Assembly (NCBI GenBank): GCA_903905665.1
Contig: CAIVHJ010000055.1
Location: forward strand, 1 to 5,420
Direction of reading: 5' to 3'
Length of the DNA stretch: 5,420 nucleotides
DNA from: an uncultured Phycisphaerales bacterium
Lineage (GTDB): Bacteria; Planctomycetota; Phycisphaerae; UBA1845; CAIVHJ01
Shown: one piece after another, positions 1 through 5,360 of the stretch
Numbering within the stretch: the first letter of the stretch is position 1
Layout: every line of letters starts with the position of its first letter
Notes under the pieces: model-generated
Seen by the model: the letters and a program-made list of their open reading frames with translations, nothing else
The model's database searches: none
What the model was told of the DNA's origin: nothing
Made by a program: the position numbers and the translations under genes

Positions 1-84
1 GAAACGGAGTTTATCGTTGTTGAGCGGGGCCTGACAGGAATCGGTGCGCACCGAGAACGAGAAAATGAGCAAAACCAGCGGTGA
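1..84 (+). CDS. Possible C-terminal end of an upstream gene (partial)
   Basis: Frame 1 is open from the window edge to a TGA at 82-84 and would give 27 residues beginning ETEFIVVERG and ending ENEQNQR. The other two + frames stop by about base 33. The first ten residues look like a beta strand (EFIVVERG) and the tail is polar, as in many protein C-termini. I recognise no family. The stretch is short enough that an open frame by chance is quite possible. A 14-base perfect palindrome (41-54) lies within it. If real, the gene ends 158 bases before purD. Confidence 0.25.
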   Translation, partial: ETEFIVVERGLTGIGAHRERENEQNQR

Positions 85-242
85 TTCAGAGAGGCGGCTG
101 CCCGGTGAGGCGATTCTTGTATTTGAAAAAAACCTATCGTCATGAATGACTGAACTTGTAGTGGTTATTCAGAGGACTCTGTAGAGAGTCCAATGTCATA
201 GGGCTTCCTGAGTTGGTTTCCTACGGCAAGACAAGGTGACGG
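85..242 (+). promoter_or_regulatory. purD leader region with a 7-bp hairpin
   Basis: This stretch has no credible gene. The clearest structure is GGACTCT (174-180), loop GTAG, AGAGTCC (185-191), a perfect 7-bp stem with a tetraloop. It is not followed by a T-run, so it is not a standard intrinsic terminator and may instead be a 5'-UTR hairpin. TTGAAA at 123-128 could be a -35 element, but I see no good -10 hexamer at the right distance, so no promoter is called. The purine riboswitch core is not recognisable here. The end of the region carries the purD ribosome binding site AAGGTG (233-238). Confidence 0.35.
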
Positions 243-1520
243 ATGAAGATTCTGATTGTGGGGAGCGGAGGTCGTGAGGATGTTTTGGCCTGGAAGATCG
301 CCAAGTCAAAGCGATGTGATGAGTTGTTCTGCGCGCCCGGAAACGCCGGCACCTCTCGATATGCGACCAATGTGGCGATTGCTGCCGAGGACATCGAGAA
401 ACTTCGGGATTTCGCCAAGGCCAACGACATCGGTTTGACGGTCGTCGGACCGGAAGATTCGCTGTGCGGCGGGATCGTCGATGCATTTCAGCGGGAGGGT
501 CTTCGGATTTTTGGTCCGACGGCGGATGCCGCCCGGTTGGAGGGCGACAAAGCCTATGCCAAGCAACTCATGCGCCAGGCGGCGATTCCCACCGCAGACG
601 GACGTATCTTTGAAAATTATACGCAGGCGAGAAATTACATTGCTTCGCGTGACATCGGGCTGGTCGTCAAGGCTGCCGGTTTGGCAAAAGGAAAAGGAGC
701 GATCGTTTGTGATGAACCTTCTCTGGCGTTACGGGCGTTGGAGAACATCATGGTCAAAAGGATTTTCGGCGAGGCGGGCGCCAAGGTTGTGGTGGAAGAG
801 AAACTCGCGGGTCCCGAAGTTTCGATTCAGGCACTGGTGGACGGCCGAACGATATACGTTTTGGAATCCGCTCAGGATCACAAAGCCGTCGGAGACGGAG
901 ACGTGGGACCGAACACGGGTGGAATGGGCGCCTATTGCCCCGCCGACGTACTCGACGACAAAATGTTCTCGCAGGTGTACCGCGAAGTTCTCGTTCCGGT
1001 GGTTGATGCAATGAATCGGCAGGGGATCACGTACCGAGGGGTTTTGTATATCGGGTTGATGCTGACGCCGGGGGGGCCGAAAGTCCTGGAGTTCAATTGC
1101 CGGTTCGGTGACCCCGAAGCCCAGGTGGTTTTGACGCGGTTGCAGAATGATCTGGTGGATGTATTCGAGGCGGTGATTGACGGTCGTCTGGAAGAAGTTG
1201 ATCTTTGCTGGGATTCGCGCTCGACGGTGTGCGTGGTGATGGCGGCGCCGGGTTATCCGGATGCTTACGCCAAAGGAAAAGTCATTCACGGTTTGGACCG
1301 CGCGTCAGAGATTCCCGATGTGATGGTGTTTCACGGCGGAACCGAGCATCGCGGCGCCGAGATCGTGACGAACGGAGGGCGCGTGCTGGGGGTGACGGCA
1401 TGGGGCGATGATATTCGCGCAGCGCGTGATCGAGCCTATCAAGTCGCCGAATTGATCTCCTTTGACGGCGGAGCCTTGTACCGCCGCGATATTGCCCATC
1501 AGGCCATCGAGAATTGCTGA
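243..1520 (+). CDS. purD: Phosphoribosylamine--glycine ligase (GAR synthetase)
   Basis: This cytosolic enzyme performs step two of de novo purine synthesis: 5-phosphoribosylamine + glycine + ATP gives glycinamide ribonucleotide + ADP + Pi. The 425 residues match the usual bacterial length (E. coli PurD is about 429). Visible motifs in order are the N-domain loop GSGGRE (7-12), APGNAGT (31-37), VGPE (68-71), the ATP-grasp loop VVKAAGLAKGKG (141-152), the signature QDHK..GDGD..GPNTGGMGAY (211-231), the metal/ATP site EFNCRFGDPE (283-292) and the C-terminal AAPGYP (334-339). The ATG is fixed by AAGGTG four bases upstream and by an in-frame TGA at 237-239. Oddities: the His common after GGRE is Asp13, and the common D/S in VKA(D/S)GLA is Ala145. 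Neither breaks the fold, and both may be lineage variants. metG follows after 122 bases. Confidence 0.97.
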   Translation: MKILIVGSGGREDVLAWKIAKSKRCDELFCAPGNAGTSRYATNVAIAAEDIEKLRDFAKANDIGLTVVGPEDSLCGGIVDAFQREGLRIFGPTADAARLEGDKAYAKQLMRQAAIPTADGRIFENYTQARNYIASRDIGLVVKAAGLAKGKGAIVCDEPSLALRALENIMVKRIFGEAGAKVVVEEKLAGPEVSIQALVDGRTIYVLESAQDHKAVGDGDVGPNTGGMGAYCPADVLDDKMFSQVYREVLVPVVDAMNRQGITYRGVLYIGLMLTPGGPKVLEFNCRFGDPEAQVVLTRLQNDLVDVFEAVIDGRLEEVDLCWDSRSTVCVVMAAPGYPDAYAKGKVIHGLDRASEIPDVMVFHGGTEHRGAEIVTNGGRVLGVTAWGDDIRAARDRAYQVAELISFDGGALYRRDIAHQAIENC

Positions 1521-1552
1521 CATTGGAATGGTGGGAGTCTTCCATGGATTAA

Positions 1553-1596
1553 CGAGCCGCGGGCTTCAGCCCGCGCGTCGCCTGCCACCGTGGTGG
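1553..1596. repeat. Dispersed-type palindromic repeat with two adjacent hairpins
   Basis: CGCGGGCT (1558-1565), TC, AGCCCGCG (1568-1575) is a perfect 8-bp inverted repeat. It is followed by CCACC (1585-1589), GT, GGTGG (1592-1596). The first unit, with its flank ACGAGC, resembles short palindromes scattered between genes in Planctomycetota and other large genomes (recalled, not searched). No T-run follows, so an intrinsic terminator is unlikely, although RNA hairpins here could affect purD 3' ends or purD-metG read-through. The rest of the 122-base spacer shows no promoter that I can defend. Confidence 0.55.
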
Positions 1597-1605
1597 TGTT
1601 CTGCT

Positions 1606-1641
1606 ATGAATTTCATGAGACATCCATTACGATATCCATGA
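1606..1641 (+). CDS. Possible 11-codon leader peptide upstream of metG
   Basis: ATG at 1606 opens a frame encoding MNFMRHPLRYP, with TGA at 1639-1641. It ends one base before the metG ATG at 1643. Two of the eleven codons are Met. A weak purine-rich GGTGGTG (1592-1598) lies seven bases upstream. metG itself has no visible Shine-Dalgarno, so ribosomes ending here could reinitiate at metG. This is only a possibility: a frame this short occurs easily by chance, and no attenuator-type alternative structure was established. Confidence 0.2.
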   Translation: MNFMRHPLRYP

Positions 1642-1642
1642 T

Positions 1643-3361
1643 ATGAGCCAACGACGCTTTCTGATCACCGGTGCATTGCCTTATTCCAACGGTCGGTTGC
1701 ACGTCGGACATATCGCCGGTGCGTATCTTCCGGCGGATATCTATGTCCGTTATTTGCGTGCGACGGGCGCCGACGTGTTGTTCATCTGCGGTTCGGACGA
1801 CAACGGCGTGGCGGCGCTGAAAACCGCCCGTGAAGAAGGGATTACGGTTGAAGCGCTGACCGCCAAATACAACCGGTCGCAACTGGACGCTTTCACCGGT
1901 CTGGGAATTCGTTTCGACGTTTATGGCGGAACGCATCAGCCGCATTACACCCCGATGCACGAGAAAATCTCGCAAGAGTTTTTCCTCAAGATTCACGACA
2001 AAAATTTGTTCGTCAAAAAGAAAACGCGGCAACTTTATGATCCCCAGGCGGGGCAGTTTTTGCCGGATCGTTTTGTGACGGGAACCTGCCATCACTGCGG
2101 ATCCCCCAATGCCTATGGGGATCAGTGCGAATCGTGCGGAAAAGCGACCGATCCGCTTCTGCTCATCAATCCCAAGAGTACGCTCAGCAATGCCACGCCT
2201 GTTTCACGTGAAACAATCCACTGGTATATGCAGTTGAACCAATTGCAGCATCGGCTTAGGGAATGGCTTGAGAGCAAACGTGACACGTGGCGGCCAAGCG
2301 TGATCAATTTTGCGCTGGGTCAGATTCAGGAAGGATTACCCGAGCGGGCGATGACCCGCGACCTGAACTGGGGCGTTGCAGTTCCGCTTTCGGACCCCGA
2401 CGCCGCCGGTAAGGTGCTTTACGTGTGGTTTGACGCTCCGATCGGGTACGTTAGTTTCACGGCACAACTGTTGGCCGATCAAGGGAGGTCCGCGGAGGAT
2501 TATGCCCGGTACTGGAAAGACCCGGAGTGCAAAGTCGTCCACTTTATTGGGGAGGACAACACGATTTTTCATGCCATCACGTGGCCTGCGATGCTGCTGG
2601 CGACGCATGATTCGGATTCGATTCAGGGTGTTCGGGGCGAGTATCAGTTGCCGGATCAGGTCGTCGCCAATGCGTTTTTGAACATCAAGTTTCCGGGAAA
2701 AGACGAGGAGAAGATTTCCAAATCGCGGGGAACGGCGATCTGGATCGAGGATTATCTGAAGGATTTTGATCCCGATCCGCTGCGGTACTATCTGACGGCG
2801 ATTGCGCCGGAATCCGCGCGGACGGCGTTTGATTTTGACGATTTCGTCAAACGCAACAACAGCGAATTACTTTCGACGCTGGGAAATTTTTTCAATCGGA
2901 CGCTGACGTTCGTTGCGAAGTATTTTGACAATCAGGTTCCAGCGGTAGGGGAGCGGCAATTGCCGGATCGGGAGCAGATCGGCCGGTGCCCAGAGACGGT
3001 TTCGCGGGTGGCGGAGCACTTGGAGCAATGCCGGTTCAAAAATGCGATGAGCGAGATGATGAATCTTGCACGAGCGGGAAACGTGTACTTCGATGCCCGT
3101 CAGCCGTGGAAAACTCGGAAGGACAATATGGCGGATTGCGGAACGGCCCTGAATGTGTGTCTGCAAACGTGCCGAACACTGACGCACCTGATGGAACCGT
3201 TTTTGCCGTTCAGTGCCGAACAATGCGCCAAGATGCTCAACATCGGTGATGCGTACCGGCAATGGTCTTTGTCCTCCGTTGAACTTCCGGCGGGTCATCA
3301 ACTGGGTGAAGCCCGAATCCTGTTTAAGAAAATCGAATTGGAGGAGGATGCCCATGCCTGA
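1643..3361 (+). CDS. metG: Methionyl-tRNA synthetase, short form
   Basis: This class I aminoacyl-tRNA synthetase charges tRNA-Met with methionine using ATP, in the cytosol. The class I signature HVGH is at 20-23. The connective-peptide zinc knuckle uses Cys149, Cys152, Cys162 and Cys165. WFDAPIGYVS (262-271) and FIGEDNTIFH (301-310) belong to the catalytic core. The KMSKS loop is KISKS (357-361), and the helical anticodon-binding domain includes NNSELLSTLGNF (405-416) and DARQPW (484-489). At 572 residues it lacks the C-terminal tRNA-binding/dimerisation domain of the E. coli enzyme (677 residues). It ends with the ELPAGH..GEARILFKKIE stretch typical of the end of the core. ATG 1643 is the only in-frame start after a TGA at 1616, but no Shine-Dalgarno is visible, and ATATC (1632-1636)/GATAT (1640-1644) could pair over the start. 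A perfect parS sequence lies at codons 186-191. The SDR gene overlaps its 3' end by 8 bases. Confidence 0.97.
   Translation: MSQRRFLITGALPYSNGRLHVGHIAGAYLPADIYVRYLRATGADVLFICGSDDNGVAALKTAREEGITVEALTAKYNRSQLDAFTGLGIRFDVYGGTHQPHYTPMHEKISQEFFLKIHDKNLFVKKKTRQLYDPQAGQFLPDRFVTGTCHHCGSPNAYGDQCESCGKATDPLLLINPKSTLSNATPVSRETIHWYMQLNQLQHRLREWLESKRDTWRPSVINFALGQIQEGLPERAMTRDLNWGVAVPLSDPDAAGKVLYVWFDAPIGYVSFTAQLLADQGRSAEDYARYWKDPECKVVHFIGEDNTIFHAITWPAMLLATHDSDSIQGVRGEYQLPDQVVANAFLNIKFPGKDEEKISKSRGTAIWIEDYLKDFDPDPLRYYLTAIAPESARTAFDFDDFVKRNNSELLSTLGNFFNRTLTFVAKYFDNQVPAVGERQLPDREQIGRCPETVSRVAEHLEQCRFKNAMSEMMNLARAGNVYFDARQPWKTRKDNMADCGTALNVCLQTCRTLTHLMEPFLPFSAEQCAKMLNIGDAYRQWSLSSVELPAGHQLGEARILFKKIELEEDAHA
2200..2215. 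other. parS: parS centromere-like site (ParB/Spo0J binding), perfect consensus
   Basis: The bases are TGTTTCACGTGAAACA, a perfect 16-base palindrome identical at 16 of 16 positions to the canonical bacterial chromosomal parS consensus. ParB dimers load onto such sites as CTP-dependent clamps, spread along DNA and recruit SMC, and with ParA they drive origin segregation. The site lies in the metG coding sequence and is read as (P)-V-S-R-E-T at residues 186-191, just before the conserved HWY of MetRS. A given 16-mer is expected about once per four billion positions, so chance in a 5.4-kb window is very unlikely. Binding itself cannot be shown from sequence. parA, parB and dnaA are not in the window. 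Confidence 0.85.
3343..3347 (+). promoter_or_regulatory. Shine-Dalgarno GGAGG deciding the start of the SDR gene
   Basis: GGAGG lies inside the last codons of metG (GAG GAG GAT), six bases before ATG 3354. The in-frame ATG at 3348 directly abuts this motif and is too close, so 3354 is preferred. The SDR frame stays open upstream to 3213, but that part is metG sequence read out of frame. Confidence 0.8.
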
Positions 3362-4313
3362 ATCAACCGGTTCGTGCAAAGTGTTGCTCACCGGAGCGAC
3401 GGGATTCGTGGGGCGATACGTGCTTCGCGAGTTGCTGGAACGCGGTTACGCTCCCGTGTGTCTGGTTCGGGACGAAACGAAACTGATGGAACACCTGGAA
3501 CCTGCTGAGCGGGATCGGATCACGGCAGTGAAGGGCGACATTCTGCAACCGCAGACGATTCGATCAGCGGCGACGGGTTGCCGTCATGCGATTCATCTGG
3601 TTGGAATCATCATGGAGCGAGGGGAGCAGACGTTCAGCCGGATTCACTACGAAGGCGTCAAGAACATGGTGTCGGCGATGAAGGAATGCGGGATTGATCG
3701 CACCATCCACATGTCGGCGCTGGGGAGTCGGTCCGATGCGACGACCAAGTATCATCAAACCAAATACATAGCGGAGGAATACGTTCGCGGCAGCGGGTTG
3801 AGTTGGACGATTTTTCAACCGAGCCTGATCCATGGTCCGGAAGCGGAGTTTATGCAGTTGATGAAGACTTTGGCTTGCGGGGCGTTCATTCCGGCGATGC
3901 CTTATTTCGGCGACGGTTCGGCGCGGATTCAACCGGTGGATGTTCGCGACGTGGCGGAATGTATGGTCAAGGCCCTAGGCAATCCCAAAACGGTTCGGCA
4001 AAGTTATGCGCTGGGTGGGCCGCGAACGTACAGTTGGAAGGAGTTTTATCAACTTTGTCAGCGTCTGCTTCCCGGTGCGAAGAAATGGAAACCGCTGATC
4101 AGTCAGCCGGTGTGGCTGGCGAAAGCGATGGCGACAACGGTCATGAAAGTTCCGCTTCCCGTCGAGAAACTCGACAAGTTGCGATTCGACGTGGATCAAA
4201 TCCAAATGACTCAGGAAGACAACATCTGCGACATCGCTCCTGCGGAGCGGGATTTTGATATTACGTTCCGTGATTTTGAGACCGAGCTGGGTCGTTATGC
4301 AGAACAAATCTGA
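3354..4313 (+). CDS. Atypical SDR / NDUFA9-like NAD(P)-binding protein
   Basis: The 319-residue product begins with a Rossmann fold. KVLLTGATGFVG (9-20) carries the TGxxGxxG dinucleotide loop, GDI (61-63) is the adenine-side acidic strand and HLVGI (81-85) the next strand. MSALGS (120-125) and Y133-x3-K137 give an SDR-type Ser-Tyr-Lys arrangement. FQPSLIHGP (154-162) and the later PVDVRDVAE (194-202) and YALGGP (218-223) are typical of the NDUFA9-like/atypical extended SDR group. Members include complex I accessory-like proteins and NmrA-like NAD(P)-binding proteins. The substrate cannot be named. Nothing resembling a signal peptide or a clear transmembrane helix is visible, so it is probably cytosolic. 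The start overlaps the metG stop by 8 bases with a strong GGAGG, implying translational coupling. No functional link to MetRS is known to me, so the pairing may be only transcriptional. Confidence 0.88.
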   Translation: MPESTGSCKVLLTGATGFVGRYVLRELLERGYAPVCLVRDETKLMEHLEPAERDRITAVKGDILQPQTIRSAATGCRHAIHLVGIIMERGEQTFSRIHYEGVKNMVSAMKECGIDRTIHMSALGSRSDATTKYHQTKYIAEEYVRGSGLSWTIFQPSLIHGPEAEFMQLMKTLACGAFIPAMPYFGDGSARIQPVDVRDVAECMVKALGNPKTVRQSYALGGPRTYSWKEFYQLCQRLLPGAKKWKPLISQPVWLAKAMATTVMKVPLPVEKLDKLRFDVDQIQMTQEDNICDIAPAERDFDITFRDFETELGRYAEQI

Positions 4314-4345
4314 TCTGCGGGATTGGGTGGAATCTGACAAGCGAA

Positions 4346-4367
4346 TTGGTGGGCAAGCCCACCCTAC
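4346..4367. repeat. Palindromic intergenic repeat GGTGGGC-AA-GCCCACC
   Basis: GGTGGGC (4348-4354), AA, GCCCACC (4357-4363), flanked by TT and CTAC, is a perfect 7-bp inverted repeat. The phrase TTGGTGGGCAAGCCCACCCTAC resembles a short palindrome dispersed between genes in several environmental phyla (recalled, not searched). The downstream flank is ACAAAATTT rather than a T-run, so it is a weak terminator candidate for the metG-SDR unit at best. Confidence 0.5.
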
Positions 4368-4414
4368 AAAATTTGGGTGCCCCATCGTTTCCGCAGGAAA
4401 GGACACCCTGATCC

Positions 4415-4434
4415 GAGGGGGCAGGGGTCAAAAT
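4415..4434. repeat. Possible repeat fragment GAGGGGGCAGGGGTCAAAAT
   Basis: The motif GGGGGCAGGGGTCAAAAT recalls the arms of REP-like or transposon-edge repeats of the GGGGCAGGGTCA type, often found near IS200-like or RAYT transposases. Only one arm is present here and no transposase is in the window, so this would be a remnant. Identification rests on memory of the motif. The remainder of the 4314-4484 spacer shows no gene and no promoter that I can defend. Confidence 0.25.
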
Positions 4435-4484
4435 AGGGTTTCTATGGGCTTTCAAGTGCGAGCCACCAGCGTTATCATCAGATC

Positions 4485-5234
4485 ATGACTTCCAAAAGAC
4501 CCGGCGGACGTGAAACATGGCATCGGCTTCTTGAGTGGGATCGAGAGCAAGCCGATGCAGAGCGACTAGCCGCGCGGTTACTGGCGACCAGTGGCTACGT
4601 AGGCGTCGATCCTGCTCATCCATTGGGTGGTCCCGACGGGGGTAGAGATATCGTTTGTAAGAGCAACGATATCGAGTGGATCGTCTGCGTGTACTTTCCA
4701 CGTGGGGCAAAAGAGTACACAGAGGTCCGTGGGAAGTTCCTTTCAGATGTGGAAAAGGCAAAGGCGAGCAAGGGGGAAGGCGTCATATTCTTCGCAAATC
4801 AAGAACTCCGTTTGAGCGAACGCGCGGAATTTGAGTCCTTAGCCAAACCACTTCCATGCGATTTGTACCATCTGGAAAAGATTGCCTTGGCTCTGGATAC
4901 TCCCCGTAACTACGGTCTTCGATTGGAATTCCTCTCAATTGAAATGACCAAGGAGGAGCAGATTAGCTTTTTCAACGAACGAGATCAAATGCTGGGTGAG
5001 GTATATGAGTATGTGAAGAAAGAGAATAACCGGCATAGTGGAATGCAAACAGTTTTCGTTCAGCAGCATTTTGATTATCTGAACCCCTTGTCTGACTCGA
5101 AACTAATTGAATGCCGAAATTGTGGAGAGGTATTTCGCGCGGAGCGTACGCCAATGTGGATGCATTCCTGCGTCCTAGGAGAACTTGAAACAGTCACCTG
5201 TCCCTCCTGCGGCAAGGTTCAGGCTTTTCGATGA
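4485..5234 (+). CDS. Restriction-endonuclease-like protein with C-terminal zinc ribbon
   Basis: The 249-residue product is not a named gene. An N-terminal helix (about 10-36) leads into VDPAHPLGGPDGGRD (41-55), which resembles the D-G-G-x-D strand-turn of Mrr-like PD-(D/E)xK nucleases. The following strand WIVCVYFPRG (65-74) sits where E/QxK is expected but reads C-x-Y, so activity is uncertain. VIFFANQELRLSER (100-113) and DLYHLEKIALALDTP (126-140) match a pattern I recall from a widespread group of restriction-endonuclease-like proteins, often next to defence genes. RLEFLSIEMTKEEQISFF (146-163) follows, then a charged helix (164-182). The C-terminus is a zinc ribbon, C210-x2-C213 and C239-x2-C242, with C229 between. 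ATG 4485 is the only start after the in-frame TAG at 4434. No Shine-Dalgarno is visible. GC falls to about 41% at 4921-5100, and repeat fragments flank the gene, suggesting acquisition. A DNA- or nucleic-acid-acting defence role is inference. Confidence 0.8.
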   Translation: MTSKRPGGRETWHRLLEWDREQADAERLAARLLATSGYVGVDPAHPLGGPDGGRDIVCKSNDIEWIVCVYFPRGAKEYTEVRGKFLSDVEKAKASKGEGVIFFANQELRLSERAEFESLAKPLPCDLYHLEKIALALDTPRNYGLRLEFLSIEMTKEEQISFFNERDQMLGEVYEYVKKENNRHSGMQTVFVQQHFDYLNPLSDSKLIECRNCGEVFRAERTPMWMHSCVLGELETVTCPSCGKVQAFR

Positions 5235-5290
5235 AACAGCCTTGTAACTTGCCCACCTGTGATTGTCTTATGCGAAGTGCCGAGTGGAGT

Positions 5291-5309
5291 GCAGGGACAC
5301 CTTACTTGG
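5291..5309. repeat. Possible repeat arm GCAGGGACACCTTACTTGG
   Basis: GGGACACCTTACTT resembles one arm of REP-like palindromes (GGGGACACCTTACTT paired with its complement) found around IS200-like/RAYT transposases in many genomes. The partner arm is not present here, so it is at most a fragment. Identification is from memory only. Confidence 0.25.
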
Positions 5310-5360
5310 AGCTTATCCCAATAACTTCCCTCACTTTCAGGTTGCCACGGCGACTCGCTG

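Noticed and set aside
174..191. Hairpin upstream of purD as an intrinsic terminator
   Set aside because: The stem is perfect, but no T-run follows.
729..1289. Long minus-strand open frame opposite purD
   Set aside because: It is antisense to a clearly identified PurD, is rich in Arg/His as expected for a shadow frame, and has no recognisable domain.
1613..2095. Minus-strand open frame opposite the metG 5' end
   Set aside because: It is antisense to the conserved MetRS catalytic core and has no family resemblance.
3213..3353. Longer N-terminus for the SDR protein starting at 3213
   Set aside because: These 47 codons are metG sequence in another frame; the Rossmann motif begins right after ATG 3354, which has an ideal GGAGG.
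4502..4517. parS-like half site (ACGTGAAACA at 4508-4517) at the start of the endonuclease-like gene
   Set aside because: The right half matches parS, but the left half (CGGCGG) does not; only 11 of 16 bases match. It encodes R-E-T with the same codons as the real site, so a coincidence of codon choice is enough.
4694..4709. CTTTCCACGTGGGGCA as a second parS
   Set aside because: It shares the CACGTG core but only 10 of 16 positions with the consensus.
4748..4756. TGTGGAAAA as a DnaA box on the minus strand
   Set aside because: It matches TTATCCACA at 8 of 9 positions but is isolated, inside a gene, and without an AT-rich unwinding region or further boxes.
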